Positions 8,793-20,375 of a stretch of DNA of 64,000 nt are shown here, piece after piece. The position numbers and the translations under genes are program-made. Under the pieces are notes generated by a model. That model did no database searches, was not told the DNA's origin, and was given only the letters and a program-made list of their open reading frames with translations. The stretch is from Type-B symbiont of Plautia stali (lineage in GTDB: Bacteria; Pseudomonadota; Gammaproteobacteria; Enterobacterales; Enterobacteriaceae), in assembly GCA_001485295.1 (NCBI GenBank), contig BBOA01000002.1, forward strand, positions 1 through 64,000, written 5' to 3'. The number at the start of each line of letters is the position of its first letter. The first letter of the stretch is position 1.

Positions 8793-10931
8793 TTATTTCA
8801 GTACGCGAACGCGATAGTTGCCCTCTTCCGTCAGCGTCGCGCCGTGAATATCGGTCTCAAAGCCCGGATAGTGACGTCCGATGGTACAGAGCATCAGCAG
8901 GAAGTCGAGTACCGCGCGGCTTTCTTCGGTGATCATCTCGCCTGGCATCACCAGTGGTACCCCTGGCGGATAAGGCAGGATCATATTGGCGGAGACGCGG
9001 CCGACTAGCTGGTTGAGATCCACGGTTTCCACCTTGCCCTGCACCTGCTGCTGAAACGCCTGATGCGGCGTCATCTTCATCTCCGGCAGCACGTCGAACG
9101 CCTTCAGCATCAGGCGCGGCAGATCGTGCTGGCGGATCAGCTGGTGAATCCCCTGCGCCAGCATCTGGATGCGCATATTGCGGTAGAAGTCGGGATCTTC
9201 AGCATACAGATCCGGCAGCATGTTCTTTACCCGCAGGTTGAGATCGTAGGCGCGCTTGAACTCGGTCAGGCCACGCAGCACGCTCATCGCCCGCGTCTTG
9301 TCGATGCCGATGCTGAACAGAAATAGCAGATTGTACGGCCCGGTTTTCTCCACCACGATGCCGCGCTCGTCGAGGAATTTTGCCACCAGCGCCGCCGGGA
9401 TCCCTTCGTCCGCCATCTCGCCCAGCTCGCTCATGCCCGGCGTCAGGATCGTGACCTTGATCGGATCGAGATACATATGATCGGCGTCTGCCTGGGTAAA
9501 GCCGTGCCATACCTCTTCGCCCGGCTGGATCGGCCAGCACTCCGCCTCGTCGACGTGCTCCGGCTGCCAGATATCGAAGAACCAGCTGTCGGACTCCTCG
9601 CGCAGCCTCTGGATCTCGCGGCGGAAGTGCAGAGCGCGCTCGACGGAGCGGTTGATCAGCCGCTTGCCGGGATTGCCGCGCAGCATCGCCGCCGCGGTTT
9701 CAATCGACGACACAATCGCATAGTTGGGCGAGGTAGTGGTATGCATCATGTAGGCTTCATTAAAGGTCTGCTCGTCGTAGTCGCCTTTAATATGGATTAG
9801 CGAAGCCTGCGAGAAGGCCGCCAGCAGCTTATGGGTCGACTGGGTTTCATAGATTATCTTACCAGGCGTGCGCTCGCCGCTCATGCCGCTTTTTCCGGCA
9901 TAGATAGGATGGAAGTTGGTATAAGGCACCCAAGCGGAATCGAAATGGATCGATGGCACATCCAGCGTCTGCTTAATGTACTGCGTGTTGTAGAGCAAGC
10001 CGTCGTAGGTGGAGTTGGTGATCACCGCGTGCACCGGCCAGCTGGCGCGCGCGGTCGCCGCCACCTTCTGCTCGATGCTGGCGCGGGTAAACTCCCGCTT
10101 CGGGATGCCGCCGAGAATGCCTAGCGCGTTGCGCGTCGGCGTCAGCCAGATCGGCACGATATCGCTCATCAACAGCAGATGGGTCAGCGACTTATGGCAG
10201 TTGCGGTCGATCAACACCGTGTTCCCCGCTGGCACGGCGTACATACCGATGATTTTATTCGAGGTCGAGGTGCCGTTAGTCACCATATAGCTCTGCTCGG
10301 CGCCGAAGGTGCGCGCCACATACTCCTCCGCTTCCAGATGCGGGCCGGTGTGGTCGAGCAGCGACCCCAGCTCCGTGACGGAAATGGAAATATCCGCCTT
10401 CAGGGTGTTCGCGCCGAAAAAATCGTAAAAAAGCGTGCCGACCGGGCTTTTTTGAAAAGCGGTGCCGCCCATGTGTCCCGGCGTGCAGAAGGTGTATTTC
10501 CCCTCTTTCACGTAGGTAAATAGCGCTTTGGTCAGCGGCGGCGTAATGTGATCAATATAGTCGTCGGTGTACTGGCGGATATGCAGCGCGATATCATCCG
10601 CGGCGTTAAGTGCATATTCAAAGAAGTGCAGCGCCATGCGCATCTCATTGATGCTGACATCCATCTGCGAGTGGATGTTGATGAAGGCATAGAGCGGCAG
10701 ATATTCGTTGAGCTGGTTAATGTCGGCGCACAGCGCCAGACTGTTGTGCGTGTCCCAGTCAAAGATGACGCCGCAGACGCGCGGGTTGTGCTCTATCAGC
10801 TTTAGCAGGTCGTCGATATTTTTGGGGTAAACCGGGTGAAAGCCATGCTGTGTCAGCGCCGTTTCCAGCTCGTGCAGCGGTTCGTCTTTATAGAAAACGC
10901 CGTGTGAGCCCATAATCGCCAGAATATTCAA
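8793..10931 (-). CDS. ldcC: lysine decarboxylase LdcC (constitutive type)
   Basis: This fold-type I PLP enzyme turns lysine into cadaverine and CO2. The 712 residues cover the N-terminal wing domain, the PLP domain and the C-terminal domain (E. coli LdcC 713). The PLP-binding lysine lies in ETQSTHKLLAAFSQAS near residue 367, and THTTTSPNY-type and TPGHMGG motifs are present. No CadB or CadC gene is nearby, and the place next to accA marks it as LdcC rather than CadA. It is intact although the spermidine genes speE and speD in this window are dead. A possible hairpin lies after the stop (CAGCGGC pairing with GCCGCTG). Confidence 0.95.
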   Translation of the reverse strand: MNILAIMGSHGVFYKDEPLHELETALTQHGFHPVYPKNIDDLLKLIEHNPRVCGVIFDWDTHNSLALCADINQLNEYLPLYAFINIHSQMDVSINEMRMALHFFEYALNAADDIALHIRQYTDDYIDHITPPLTKALFTYVKEGKYTFCTPGHMGGTAFQKSPVGTLFYDFFGANTLKADISISVTELGSLLDHTGPHLEAEEYVARTFGAEQSYMVTNGTSTSNKIIGMYAVPAGNTVLIDRNCHKSLTHLLLMSDIVPIWLTPTRNALGILGGIPKREFTRASIEQKVAATARASWPVHAVITNSTYDGLLYNTQYIKQTLDVPSIHFDSAWVPYTNFHPIYAGKSGMSGERTPGKIIYETQSTHKLLAAFSQASLIHIKGDYDEQTFNEAYMMHTTTSPNYAIVSSIETAAAMLRGNPGKRLINRSVERALHFRREIQRLREESDSWFFDIWQPEHVDEAECWPIQPGEEVWHGFTQADADHMYLDPIKVTILTPGMSELGEMADEGIPAALVAKFLDERGIVVEKTGPYNLLFLFSIGIDKTRAMSVLRGLTEFKRAYDLNLRVKNMLPDLYAEDPDFYRNMRIQMLAQGIHQLIRQHDLPRLMLKAFDVLPEMKMTPHQAFQQQVQGKVETVDLNQLVGRVSANMILPYPPGVPLVMPGEMITEESRAVLDFLLMLCTIGRHYPGFETDIHGATLTEEGNYRVRVLK

Positions 10932-11032
10932 TGCGCACCTCCCTTTTAATGTGCACTGCTAAGCATAGCGAAGGATAGCAGTCGACTGCTGTCTGAATGC
11001 TCCTCTCTGTGGTTGAGCGGCAACGCGCAGGC

Positions 11033-11066
11033 ATAAAAAAAGCGGACCGGAGTCCGCTTTTTTTAA
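11033..11066. terminator. terminator between accA and ldcC
   Basis: A perfect stem, AGCGGAC pairing with GTCCGCT around CCGGA, is flanked by seven A residues on one side and seven T residues on the other. It would end the minus-strand accA transcript 12 bases after its stop and could act in both directions. Confidence 0.85.
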
Positions 11067-11078
11067 GCTGTTGCGCGA

Positions 11079-12035
11079 TTACGCGTAGCCGTAGCTCATC
11101 AGACGCTGATAGCGACGATGGAGCAGCTCTTCAGTGTTTAGGGTATCGAGATCGGCGAGATCCGCCAGCAATTGTTTTTTCAGCGCCAGCGCCATATCTA
11201 CCGGCTGACGATGTGCGCCGCCCAGCGGTTCCGGGATGATGATGTCGATCAGCTTCAGCTCTTTCAGGCGGTTGGCCGTTATGCCCATCGCTTCTGCCGC
11301 CAGCGGGGCTTTATCCGCGTTTTTCCACAGAATCGAGGCGCAGCCTTCCGGCGAGATCACCGAGTAGGTGCTGTACTGCAGCATATTCACTTTGTCGCCG
11401 ATGCCAATCGCCAGCGCGCCGCCTGAGCCGCCTTCGCCAATCACAGTGCATATGACCGGGATTTTCAGGTCGGACATTTCACGCAGGTTGCGTGCGATCG
11501 CTTCAGACTGGCCGCGCTCTTCCGCGCCAACGCCCGGATAGGCGCCCGGCGTGTCGATAAAGGTGATCAGTGGCATCTTAAAGCGCTCGGCCATCTCCAT
11601 CAGACGCAGCGCTTTCCGGTAGCCTTCCGGCGCAGGCATGCCGAAGTTGCGGCGGATTTTCTCTTTGGTTTCACGACCTTTTTGATGACCGATGACCATC
11701 ACCGGGCGACCGTCGAGACGAGCGATGCCGCCGACGATCGCTTTGTCGTCGGCGTAGGCGCGGTCGCCGGCCAGCTCGTCAAAATCGTCAAAAGCGTTGC
11801 GAAGATAGTCCAGCGTATAAGGACGTAGCGGATGACGCGCCAGCTGCGCAACCTGCCATGCGCCTAAATCGGCGAAGATTTTGCGGGTCAGCTCGACGCT
11901 TTTTTCGCGCAGATGCTGCACTTCTTCGTCCAGATTAATGTGTTTATCATCCTGACAACGAATCGACGTGAGCGAATCAATTTTCGCTTCAAGTTCGACG
12001 ATTGGTTGTTCAAAATCCAGGTAATTAAGACTCAT
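11079..12035 (-). CDS. accA: acetyl-CoA carboxylase carboxyltransferase subunit alpha
   Basis: AccA pairs with AccD to move the carboxyl group from biotin to acetyl-CoA, the first step of fatty-acid synthesis. The 318-residue protein matches E. coli AccA (319) from [12 protein letters not shown] to [12 protein letters not shown], including the [12 protein letters not shown] core. I chose the ATG at 12033-12035, which has AGGAAC upstream and lies 13 bases after dnaE. An upstream start would add 11 unrelated residues. It is the last gene of the long lpx-dnaE-accA run. Confidence 0.97.
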   Translation of the reverse strand: MSLNYLDFEQPIVELEAKIDSLTSIRCQDDKHINLDEEVQHLREKSVELTRKIFADLGAWQVAQLARHPLRPYTLDYLRNAFDDFDELAGDRAYADDKAIVGGIARLDGRPVMVIGHQKGRETKEKIRRNFGMPAPEGYRKALRLMEMAERFKMPLITFIDTPGAYPGVGAEERGQSEAIARNLREMSDLKIPVICTVIGEGGSGGALAIGIGDKVNMLQYSTYSVISPEGCASILWKNADKAPLAAEAMGITANRLKELKLIDIIIPEPLGGAHRQPVDMALALKKQLLADLADLDTLNTEELLHRRYQRLMSYGYA

Positions 12036-12048
12036 TAATGTTCCTGTT

Positions 12049-15000
12049 TTAGTCAAACTCCAATTCAACCTGCTCCGATCCTATCAACGAGCGCAACTCG
12101 TTGAGCAGGCGATCGCTGGGCGAAATACGCCACGCTGCACCAAAGCGTAGCTTTGCTCGCGCGTCGGTTCTCTGGTAATAGAGATTCACCGGAATTGTCC
12201 CTGAGCGATGGGGCTCAAGAGACTGGCGGAGCCGGTTTAATAGCTGGTCATCAATTTGCCTGTCCATCAGCGAGATAGCAAGTCCACACGCATATTTTTC
12301 GCGCGCTTCGTCAATATCCATGACTTCGCGGGCGGTCATTTTAAGGCCACCGCTAAAATCATCAAAGCTGACCTGTCCGCTGACGATCAAGATACGGTCT
12401 TTCTGCAGCAGCTGCTGGTATTTATCTAACGCATCGGTAAATAATATCACCTCCAGACGGCCGGAACGGTCGTCCAAAGTACAGATACCAATTCGGTTGC
12501 AGCGCTTGGTCACCATTACGCGAGCCGCCACTACCAGACCGGCGGCGACGGTGATTTTACCACTCTCGGTAGGATGTATGTCCTTCAGGCGCATGCCGCC
12601 TACATAACGCTCGATCTCTTTCAGATACTGATTGATCGGATGGCCGGTGAGATAGAGGCCGAGCGTTTCGCGCTCACCGTCCAGCTGCACCTGCTCTGGC
12701 CACGGTGTGACACTGGCGTAGGATTTCTCCACCTGCTCCGGCTCTTCAGCCAGCACTCCGAACATGTCGGCCTGACCAATCGCCTCCGCTTTAGCGTGCT
12801 GATCCGCCGCTTTCAGCGCGTCGCCGAGCGAACTCATCAGCGCCGCGCGATGCGGACCGAGGCGATCGAAGGCGCCGGACATGATCAGCTTCTCCATCAC
12901 GCGGCGGTTGATCTTTTTGGTGTCGGTGCGCGCGCAGAGATCGAACAGTTCGCGGAAATAGCCGCCCTGGTTGCGCGCCTCAAGGATCGCCTCGATCGGA
13001 CCTTCGCCGACGCCCTTAATCGCGCCGATGCCGTAGACGATCTCATTGTCGTCGTTGACGTGAAACTGATAGAGGCCGGAGTTGATATCGGGCGGCAGCA
13101 CCTTCAGGCCCATGCGCCAGCACTCATCCACCAAGCCGACTACCTTATCGGTGTTGTCCATATCGGCGGTCATTACCGCCGCCATAAATTCTGCCGGATA
13201 GTGCGCCTTCAGCCACAGTGTCTGATAGGAGACCAGCGCATAGGCGGCGGAGTGCGACTTGTTGAAACCGTAACCGGCGAACTTTTCCACCAAGTCGAAG
13301 ATCTTCATCGACAGTTCGCCGTCGATGCCCATGCGTTCCGCGCCCTCTTTAAACACCGAGCGCTGCTTGGCCATCTCTTCCGGTTTCTTTTTACCCATGG
13401 CGCGACGCAGCATATCCGCGCCGCCTAGGGTGTAGCCGGAGAGCACTTGGGCGATCTGCATCACCTGTTCCTGATAGAGGATGATGCCGTAGGTCGGCTC
13501 AAGCACCGGCTTTAAGCTTTCATGCTGCCACTGAATATCGGGATAGGAGATCGCCTCGCGGCCGTGCTTACGGTCGATAAAGTTATCCACCATGCCCGAC
13601 TGCAGCGGGCCAGGCCGGAACAGCGCCACCAGCGCGATCATATCTTCGAAGCAGTCCGGCTTCAGGCGTTTGATCAGATCTTTCATACCGCGCGATTCAA
13701 GCTGGAACACCGCCGTGGTTTGCGCGCGCTGCAGCATATCGAAGCTTTTTTTATCATCCAGCGGGGTGGCAGCGATATTGATCGGCGGCAGACCCTGCTT
13801 CTCACGGCGCGGGTTGATCATCTTCAGCGCCCAGTCGATGATGGTCAGCGTTCGCAGCCCAAGGAAGTCGAACTTCACCAGCCCGGCGTACTCGACGTCG
13901 TTTTTATCGAACTGGGTGACCGGATGGTTGCCGTTTTCGTCGCAGTAGAGCGGCGCAAAGTCGGTGATCTGCGTCGGGGCGATCACTACGCCGCCGGCGT
14001 GCTTGCCGGCGTTACGCGTTACGCCTTCCAGCTTGCGCGCCATGTCGATCAGCGCCTTGACCTCTTCGTCCGCGTCGTACATTTCCGGCAGCTGCGGCTC
14101 GACGGCGAAAGCTTTTTCCAGCGTCATGCCGAGATCGGGCGGGATCAGCTTGGAGATACGATCGATAAAGCCGTACGGATGACCGAGCACACGGCCGACG
14201 TCGCGGATTACCGCTTTCGCCGCCATGGTGCCGAAGGTGATGATTTGCGACACCGCCTCGCGCCCGTATATCTCGGCTACGTGGTCGATCACCTGGTCGC
14301 GCTTCTCCATACAGAAGTCGACGTCAAAGTCAGGCATCGAGACGCGTTCCGGGTTAAGAAAGCGTTCGAACAGCAGATCGAACTCCAGCGGATCGAGATC
14401 GGTGATCTTCAGCGCATAGGCGACCAGCGAACCGGCACCCGAGCCGCGTCCCGGCCCGACCGGAATGCCGTTATCTTTCGACCACTGGATAAACTCCATC
14501 ACAATCAGAAAGTAGCTGGGAAAGCCCATCTGGTTAATAACGTTAAGCTCGATCTCCAGACGCTCGTCATATTCCGGCTGCTTATGGGCGCGCTCTTCCG
14601 CATCGGGAAAGAGGAACTCAAGGCGCTCTTCCAGCCCTTCGCGCGACTTCATCACCAAGAAATCTTCGGTGGTCATGTCGCCGGTCGGAAACTGCGGCAG
14701 AAAATATTCGCCGAGGCGCACCGTCACGTTGCAGCGCTTAGCAATCTCTACGCTGTTTTCCAGCGCTTCCGGGATGTCCGAGAACAGCTCGCACATCTTC
14801 TCTTCGCTGCGCATATATTGCTGAGGGCTATAGTTGCGCGGCCGTTTGGGATCGTTGAGCATATAGCCGTCGTGGATCGCCACGCGGATTTCATGCGCGT
14901 CGAAATCCTCTTTATTGAGGAAGCAGACCTCATTGGTGGCGACCATCGGCACGCCTTCGGCGATAGCGAGTTCGACCACGGCATGCAGATAGCTCTCCTC

Positions 15001-15531
15001 GTCGGCGCGGCCGGTGCGCGTCAGTTCGAGGTAGTAGCGATCGGGGAAATGGGTCTGATAAAAGCTGAGGCACTGCGCCACCAGCGCGTTGTTGCCGCGC
15101 AGCAGGCTGCGTCCGACATCGCCGCGGCGTCCGCCGGAAAGGAGGATCAAACCTTTGCCCAGCTCCGCCAGCCAGTCGCGGTCGATTACCGGCCCGGCAA
15201 TGCCGTAGCCGCGCTGATAGGCGCGCGAGATGAGCAGCGTCAGATTCTGATAACCAGTGTTGGTCGCGGCCAGCACGGTGAGCTGCGTTAGCTCATCGCC
15301 CATCAGCTCGCTGGCGACGTTGAAGTCCGCGCCGATAATCGGTTTAATCCCCGCACCATGCGCGCTGCCGTAGAAACGCACCAGCCCGCAGAGGTTGGTG
15401 AAATCGGTAATGGCGATAGCCGGCATGCCGAGCGCAGCGGCCTTTTTGACCAGCGGCCCGGTTTTCGCCAGACCATCGGCCATGGAGTAGTCACTATGGA
15501 CACGCAGATGTATAAAACGGGGTTCAGCCAT
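12049..15531 (-). CDS. dnaE: DNA polymerase III subunit alpha
   Basis: DnaE is the catalytic subunit of the replicative polymerase. The 1160 residues equal the E. coli length. The PHP domain starts at the N-terminus ([11 protein letters not shown]). The polymerase active site shows [14 protein letters not shown] and [13 protein letters not shown] near residues 363-405. The C-terminal part carries the helix-hairpin-helix, OB-fold and beta-clamp-binding regions. It has no frame breaks. It lies between rnhB and accA in the usual order. Confidence 0.97.
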   Translation of the reverse strand: MAEPRFIHLRVHSDYSMADGLAKTGPLVKKAAALGMPAIAITDFTNLCGLVRFYGSAHGAGIKPIIGADFNVASELMGDELTQLTVLAATNTGYQNLTLLISRAYQRGYGIAGPVIDRDWLAELGKGLILLSGGRRGDVGRSLLRGNNALVAQCLSFYQTHFPDRYYLELTRTGRADEESYLHAVVELAIAEGVPMVATNEVCFLNKEDFDAHEIRVAIHDGYMLNDPKRPRNYSPQQYMRSEEKMCELFSDIPEALENSVEIAKRCNVTVRLGEYFLPQFPTGDMTTEDFLVMKSREGLEERLEFLFPDAEERAHKQPEYDERLEIELNVINQMGFPSYFLIVMEFIQWSKDNGIPVGPGRGSGAGSLVAYALKITDLDPLEFDLLFERFLNPERVSMPDFDVDFCMEKRDQVIDHVAEIYGREAVSQIITFGTMAAKAVIRDVGRVLGHPYGFIDRISKLIPPDLGMTLEKAFAVEPQLPEMYDADEEVKALIDMARKLEGVTRNAGKHAGGVVIAPTQITDFAPLYCDENGNHPVTQFDKNDVEYAGLVKFDFLGLRTLTIIDWALKMINPRREKQGLPPINIAATPLDDKKSFDMLQRAQTTAVFQLESRGMKDLIKRLKPDCFEDMIALVALFRPGPLQSGMVDNFIDRKHGREAISYPDIQWQHESLKPVLEPTYGIILYQEQVMQIAQVLSGYTLGGADMLRRAMGKKKPEEMAKQRSVFKEGAERMGIDGELSMKIFDLVEKFAGYGFNKSHSAAYALVSYQTLWLKAHYPAEFMAAVMTADMDNTDKVVGLVDECWRMGLKVLPPDINSGLYQFHVNDDNEIVYGIGAIKGVGEGPIEAILEARNQGGYFRELFDLCARTDTKKINRRVMEKLIMSGAFDRLGPHRAALMSSLGDALKAADQHAKAEAIGQADMFGVLAEEPEQVEKSYASVTPWPEQVQLDGERETLGLYLTGHPINQYLKEIERYVGGMRLKDIHPTESGKITVAAGLVVAARVMVTKRCNRIGICTLDDRSGRLEVILFTDALDKYQQLLQKDRILIVSGQVSFDDFSGGLKMTAREVMDIDEAREKYACGLAISLMDRQIDDQLLNRLRQSLEPHRSGTIPVNLYYQRTDARAKLRFGAAWRISPSDRLLNELRSLIGSEQVELEFD

Positions 15532-15562
15532 ATCAGTTTCCGATTAAAATAGCGTCAGGCTA

Positions 15563-16189
15563 TTAAAGCGTAGCTGGCTGGCCAGCGGCCAGAACTTCAG
15601 CGTCGATCAAGGCGTTGCGCACCGGTGCAAAGCTGCGACGATGGTGCGGCGTGGCGCCGTGCTGCGTCAGTTTTTCCATATGCAGCGCAGTAAGATAGCC
15701 TTTATGCTGCGCGAAGCCATATTTAGGGAAAAGCCGATCCAGCGCCGCCATTTCGCGGTTGCGCGTCACTTTGGCGATAATCGACGCCGCGCTGATTTCG
15801 GCCACCAAGCTGTCGCCTTTCACCACGGCCTGAGACGGCATCGGCAGCGCCGGACAGCGGTTGCCGTCCACCAGCACGAAATCGGGCGTTATCGCTAGGC
15901 CAGCAACAGCACGCTGCATCGCCAGCATAGTTGCGTGCACAATATTGAGCTGGTCGATTTCGTCCGGCTCGGCCCGGCCCAAGCTCCACGCCAGCACTTT
16001 CTCTTTTATCTCGTCGAATAACGCCAGACGGCGCTTTTCCGACAGTTTTTTTGAGTCCGCTAGGCCCAGAATCGGCGGCGCGGGATCGAGGATCACCGCC
16101 GCCGTGACGACCGCGCCGACTAACGGTCCGCGGCCCACTTCGTCGACGCCCGCGATCAGGCGGGCATCGGGATAGATAAAATCAGCCAT
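15563..16189 (-). CDS. rnhB: ribonuclease HII
   Basis: RNase HII cuts at ribonucleotides built into DNA and at RNA-DNA hybrids. The 208-residue protein has the catalytic [12 protein letters not shown] motif near residue 16, the SKKLSEKRR segment, and the later acidic residues in VLVDGN and VVKGDSLV...SIIAKV. The start overlaps the 3' end of lpxB by 8 bases, so translation is probably coupled. dnaE follows 31 bases later. Confidence 0.96.
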   Translation of the reverse strand: MADFIYPDARLIAGVDEVGRGPLVGAVVTAAVILDPAPPILGLADSKKLSEKRRLALFDEIKEKVLAWSLGRAEPDEIDQLNIVHATMLAMQRAVAGLAITPDFVLVDGNRCPALPMPSQAVVKGDSLVAEISAASIIAKVTRNREMAALDRLFPKYGFAQHKGYLTALHMEKLTQHGATPHHRRSFAPVRNALIDAEVLAAGQPATL

Positions 16190-17330
16190 TAGCTATCTCT
16201 AGTACGGCGTCCGCTGCCTGTTCATCGGCGTTCCAGCGGATCTGCTGATGCAGCTCGCTAAAGGTCGCGAGCAGCGCGTCGCGTTCCGGGCCGGCGTGCA
16301 GCAGCGGATCGAGCGACACCGCCAGCGCGTCCGGTTTGCACTCTTCCTGCAGTAGTTCTTTCACCAGCTCGCGTCCCGCCAGCAAATTCGGCAGCGAGAC
16401 GTAAAGCGTTTTCACCAGCCGCTTGGCCAGCCAGAAGGTCGATGGCTTCATACGGTAGCCGACCACCATCGGGCATTTTGCCAGCATACACTCCAGCGCG
16501 GCGGTGCCGGATGCGAGAATCGCGGCGTCGCTCGCAATCATCGCCTCGCGCCCTTTGCCGTCCAGCAGATGCATCGGCAGCTCTGGAGCGACCTCGGCTT
16601 TGATCTGTTCGAACTGCGCGCATCGCTCTGCGTTGACCAACGGCACCACAATTTTCAGCGCCGGATAGCGAACGCGCAGCAGCTGCGCCGCGCGCAAAAA
16701 GTCGGCGCTAAGCATCTCCACTTCCGAATGGCGGCTGCCGGGCAGCAGCGCGAGGCAGATCGCCTCGTCGGCAATGCCCAGTTCGCGTCGCGCGGCCGGC
16801 TTGTCCGGGTCGAGAGGCATCGCGTCAGCCATGGTGTGGCCGATAAAGCGGCACGGCACGTTAAAGCGATCGTAAAAGGCTTTTTCAAACGGCAGAAAGG
16901 CGAGCACCAGATCGGTGTTGCGGCCGATTTCAAAGACGCGCTTTTGCCGCCAAGCCCAGACTGAGGGACTGACGTAGTGAATGGTGCAAATGCCGTTGCG
17001 CTTGAGCCGCCCTTCCAGCCGGATATTAAAATCGGGCGCGTCGATGCCGACAAAGACGTCCGGTTTGAGTTCGATAAAGCGCTGCGTGAGGTCGCGGCCG
17101 ATTTTCATCAGGCGCGGTAGCCGCCCCAGCATTTCGACGATCCCCATCACCGCCAGCTCTTCCATCTCATACCAGACTTCGCAGCCTTCGGCCTGCATGC
17201 ACGGGCCGGCCACACCGACGAATCGGGCATCGGGATGGCGCGCTTTCAACGCGCGGATCAGACCGGCGCCAAGAATATCGCCGGATGTTTCTCCGGCGAC
17301 TAGGGCTATCGTAAAGGGATGCGCTGACAT
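16182..17330 (-). CDS. lpxB: lipid-A-disaccharide synthase
   Basis: LpxB joins UDP-2,3-diacylglucosamine and lipid X to form the lipid A disaccharide at the inner membrane. The 382 residues equal the E. coli size. They include the N-terminal [14 protein letters not shown] motif, the [11 protein letters not shown] motif near residue 125 and the PGSRHSEV motif. It starts 3 bases after lpxA and ends overlapping rnhB. It is intact. Confidence 0.97.
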   Translation of the reverse strand: MSAHPFTIALVAGETSGDILGAGLIRALKARHPDARFVGVAGPCMQAEGCEVWYEMEELAVMGIVEMLGRLPRLMKIGRDLTQRFIELKPDVFVGIDAPDFNIRLEGRLKRNGICTIHYVSPSVWAWRQKRVFEIGRNTDLVLAFLPFEKAFYDRFNVPCRFIGHTMADAMPLDPDKPAARRELGIADEAICLALLPGSRHSEVEMLSADFLRAAQLLRVRYPALKIVVPLVNAERCAQFEQIKAEVAPELPMHLLDGKGREAMIASDAAILASGTAALECMLAKCPMVVGYRMKPSTFWLAKRLVKTLYVSLPNLLAGRELVKELLQEECKPDALAVSLDPLLHAGPERDALLATFSELHQQIRWNADEQAADAVLEIANG

Positions 17331-17333
17331 GAA

Positions 17334-18122
17334 TTAACGAACCAACCCACGCGTTGAACGGGCGAAGAAATCGTAGAACGGCTGCACTTCGCTGTGCTGC
17401 TTCGCCAGCGCTTCGATCTCCGGCTTTGCTTCGTCCAAGGTTTTATTGCTGCGATAGAGCACTTTATAGGCGTTGCGGATGGCGTGCAGCGCCTCTTTGC
17501 TGAAGCCGCGACGCTTAAGGCCTTCGATGTTAATGCCGAACGGCGTTGCGTGGTTGCCCTGCGCGATAACGTACGGTGGCACATCCTGCGCGACGCCTGA
17601 ACAACCGCCGACCATCACGTGCGCGCCGATAGTGCACCACTGATGCACCGCCGTCATGCCGCCGATAACCGCAAAATCGTCTACGGTGACGTGACCACCC
17701 AGCGTGGCGTTGTTGGCGAAGATGCAGCAGTTGCCGATCACGCAGTCATGGGCAATATGCGCGTTCACCATCAGCAGGTTATCGCTGCCGATGGTGGTAA
17801 CGTCGCCGCCCTGCACGGTGCCGCGATGGATCGTGACGCTTTCGCGAATGCGGTTGCGATCGCCCACTTCAACGCGCGTCTGCTCGCCGGCGTATTTAAG
17901 ATCCTGATTCAGTTCGCCAATAGAGGCGAACTGATAGATGTGGTTATCTTTCCCGATGTGCGTGTGGCCGTTGACAACCACATGCGACTTCAGGACCGTG
18001 CCTTCACCGATCTCCACATGGGCGCCGATAAAGCAGAACGGGCCGATGTGAACGTTAGGGCCGATTACGGCCCCCTCTTCGATGACGGAACTAGTATGGA
18101 TGGTGGCGGCTGGATCAATCAC
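17334..18122 (-). CDS. lpxA: UDP-N-acetylglucosamine O-acyltransferase
   Basis: LpxA carries out the first step of lipid A synthesis, moving 3-hydroxyacyl from ACP to UDP-GlcNAc. The 262 residues (same as E. coli) form a left-handed beta-helix of hexapeptide repeats (for example [14 protein letters not shown]). The catalytic histidine lies in [11 protein letters not shown] near residue 125, followed by a helical C-terminus. It lies between fabZ and lpxB with 3-base gaps on each side. Confidence 0.97.
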   Translation of the reverse strand: MIDPAATIHTSSVIEEGAVIGPNVHIGPFCFIGAHVEIGEGTVLKSHVVVNGHTHIGKDNHIYQFASIGELNQDLKYAGEQTRVEVGDRNRIRESVTIHRGTVQGGDVTTIGSDNLLMVNAHIAHDCVIGNCCIFANNATLGGHVTVDDFAVIGGMTAVHQWCTIGAHVMVGGCSGVAQDVPPYVIAQGNHATPFGINIEGLKRRGFSKEALHAIRNAYKVLYRSNKTLDEAKPEIEALAKQHSEVQPFYDFFARSTRGLVR

Positions 18123-18125
18123 AGA

Positions 18126-18581
18126 TTATGCCTCCCGGCTACGGGCACACATCATGGTCGCTTCACAGACAATCTTGCCGTCAACGGTAGCAACGCCTTT
18201 GAAGCGCGTCAAACCACGGCGGGTTTTCTCAAAAGTCACTTCCATGATCATTTGATCGCCCGGTACGACCGGACGCTTGAAACGGGCTTCGTCGATGCCG
18301 GCGAAATAGTAGAGCTCGCCCGGCTCCAGCTTACCGACGCTTTTAAACGCCAGAATACCGGTGGCCTGCGCCATCGCTTCGAGGATCAGAACGCCTGGGA
18401 AAATCGGTTTACCAGGGAAGTGCCCCTGGAAAAACGGTTCGTTTACGGAGACGTTCTTTACCGCGCGCAGATACTTGTGCTCTTCAAACCCTAGCACGCG
18501 ATCAACTAGCAGAAACGGGTAGCGGTGCGGCAGCAGCTCTAAAATTTCTTCAATTTTCAGAGTATGAGTTTCAGTAGTCAA
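18126..18581 (-). CDS. fabZ: 3-hydroxyacyl-ACP dehydratase FabZ
   Basis: FabZ dehydrates 3-hydroxyacyl-ACP in fatty-acid elongation and competes with LpxA and LpxD for hydroxyacyl-ACP. The 151-residue hot-dog-fold protein has the catalytic histidine in [14 protein letters not shown] near residue 54 and the glutamate in [10 protein letters not shown] near residue 68. The order lpxD-fabZ-lpxA-lpxB is kept. The 152-base gap before it (18582-18733) shows no gene. Confidence 0.97.
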   Translation of the reverse strand: MTTETHTLKIEEILELLPHRYPFLLVDRVLGFEEHKYLRAVKNVSVNEPFFQGHFPGKPIFPGVLILEAMAQATGILAFKSVGKLEPGELYYFAGIDEARFKRPVVPGDQMIMEVTFEKTRRGLTRFKGVATVDGKIVCEATMMCARSREA

Positions 18582-18733
18582 AATACTCTTCCTGTCTTAA
18601 AAATTTGATGACATCAATAACACGGCCTGCACAGATCACCAGGATCCTCCGCAGGCCGAAATCGGTTCAATGGCGCCTAACTTGCCTGCTTAGCAGTTTT
18701 TATTAGCAAAGCCGGTCGCATGTGGGATGGCGT

Positions 18734-19759
18734 TTAATCGTCTTTGCCGACTTTCCGCTCGACGGCTTTTAAGCGCTTGCTCATGTCATCGATGTTCATC
18801 ACCAGCGCTGCAGTTTTGCGCCAAGTTTTATTTGGTTGTAGCGGAATGCCCGACGAGTATACCCCAGGCTCTGTAATAGGGCGCATAACCATGCCCATGC
18901 CGGTCACGGTCACCTTGTCACAAATTTCCATATGGCCGTTAATGACGCTGGCGCCGCCAATCATACAGTAACATCCAATTTTCAAACTACCCGCCATGAT
19001 CACACCACCCGCAATCGCGCTATTGTCGCCAATAACCACGTTGTGTGCTATCTGACACTGGTTATCTATGATAACACCATTGCCAATCAGAGTGTTATCC
19101 AGCGCCCCACGATCGATGGTAGTACAGGCGCCGATTTCTACGTGATCGCCGATAATAACAGCGCCAAGCTGCGGAATTTTTACCCAGTTGCCGCGATCGT
19201 TGGCGTAGCCGAAGCCGTCGGCGCCGATCACGGTGCCGGACTGAATCAGACAATCCTGACCGATTTCGATTTCGTGGTAGATGGTCACGTTGGCCCATAG
19301 GCGGCTATTGTTGCCGATGCGCGTCTTTTTGCCGACGAAGCAGCCCGCGCCGATCACCACATTGTCGCCCAGCACCACGTCAGATTCGATCACCGCGTTG
19401 GCGCCGACCGAGACGTTCTGCCCCAACGTCGCGCTGGGATCGATCACCGCGCTGGGCGCGATATTTTGCGCAGGCTGCGGCGTGGTATCCAGCAGCTGAG
19501 CTATGCGCGCATAGGTCAGGTAGGGATTCTTCACCACTAGCGCAGCCGTGTGACACCACTCCAGATCCGCTTCCGTCAGCACCACGGCCGATGCCTGACA
19601 CTGGGTGAGCTGTTCGTGGTAGCGGTTGTTGCTAAGAAATGTGATTTGGCCGGTTTGGGCAGATTGTATAGAAGCAATGCCGGAGATGGCAATTTCGCCA
19701 TCTCCGTGCAATTCTACATCCAACTGCTGGGCTAAATCAGCCAGTCGAATTGATGACAT
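18734..19759 (-). CDS. lpxD: UDP-3-O-(3-hydroxyacyl)glucosamine N-acyltransferase
   Basis: LpxD adds the N-linked hydroxyacyl chain in lipid A synthesis. The 341 residues (same as E. coli) have an N-terminal uridine-binding domain, a hexapeptide-repeat beta-helix and a C-terminal helix. The catalytic histidine lies in [18 protein letters not shown] near residue 239. It begins 3 bases after skp. It is intact. Confidence 0.97.
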   Translation of the reverse strand: MSSIRLADLAQQLDVELHGDGEIAISGIASIQSAQTGQITFLSNNRYHEQLTQCQASAVVLTEADLEWCHTAALVVKNPYLTYARIAQLLDTTPQPAQNIAPSAVIDPSATLGQNVSVGANAVIESDVVLGDNVVIGAGCFVGKKTRIGNNSRLWANVTIYHEIEIGQDCLIQSGTVIGADGFGYANDRGNWVKIPQLGAVIIGDHVEIGACTTIDRGALDNTLIGNGVIIDNQCQIAHNVVIGDNSAIAGGVIMAGSLKIGCYCMIGGASVINGHMEICDKVTVTGMGMVMRPITEPGVYSSGIPLQPNKTWRKTAALVMNIDDMSKRLKAVERKVGKDD

Positions 19760-19762
19760 CGA

Positions 19763-20260
19763 TTATTTAACCTGTTTCAACACGTCAGCAGTAATGTCTT
19801 TCGCGTTAGCCGCGTAAGCCACGGCGTTGGCGTCGATCACCACGTCATAACCTTTGTCGCTCGCCACTTTCTTCACGGCGTCCTGAATACGGCTTAGCAG
19901 CTTGTTGCGCTCTTCCATCTGACGACGACGGTTGTCCTGCTCGAAAGCCCGAGCTTTAGAAGAGAAGGCTTCGCGCTGTGACATTACGTCTTTTTCCATG
20001 CGGCTGCGTTCGCTGGCCTTCATGGTAGAGAAGTCGCGCTGCAGGCGTTGCATTTTGGTCTGCAGGTCACGTTCCTGGCTCTTCAGCTCGGTCGCACGGC
20101 CTTTAAACTCGTTTTCCAGCTGTTTAGCAACGGCCGCACGTTGCGGTAACTGTTGGAAAATGCTGGACACGTTTACCACTGCGATTTTGTCAGCAGCCTG
20201 AACGCCTGCAGAAACAGCTAAAGCAAGACCCAGTACTGCGGCACACAACAACTTTTTCAC
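19763..20260 (-). CDS. skp: periplasmic chaperone Skp
   Basis: Skp holds unfolded outer-membrane proteins in the periplasm and hands them to the BAM complex. The 165-residue protein has a signal peptide ending at VQAAD, a trimerising core ([15 protein letters not shown]) and long charged coiled-coil arms over residues 45-125. It lies directly after bamA and before lpxD in the conserved envelope cluster. Confidence 0.96.
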   Translation of the reverse strand: MKKLLCAAVLGLALAVSAGVQAADKIAVVNVSSIFQQLPQRAAVAKQLENEFKGRATELKSQERDLQTKMQRLQRDFSTMKASERSRMEKDVMSQREAFSSKARAFEQDNRRRQMEERNKLLSRIQDAVKKVASDKGYDVVIDANAVAYAANAKDITADVLKQVK

Positions 20261-20375
20261 TATATAAACTCCTTACCATCAACGTTTGTGTTAGCGACAC
20301 AGTGTTTGCTCCGAACCGCTATTGAGACCGCGGTTCGGTAGCAAGACTTCAACTTACGCTTCCTTGCTCAAAACC

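Noticed and set aside
13522-15291. 589-codon open frame on the plus strand
   Set aside because: It lies antisense inside dnaE, in a frame kept open by GC-rich codon structure, and shows no family similarity.
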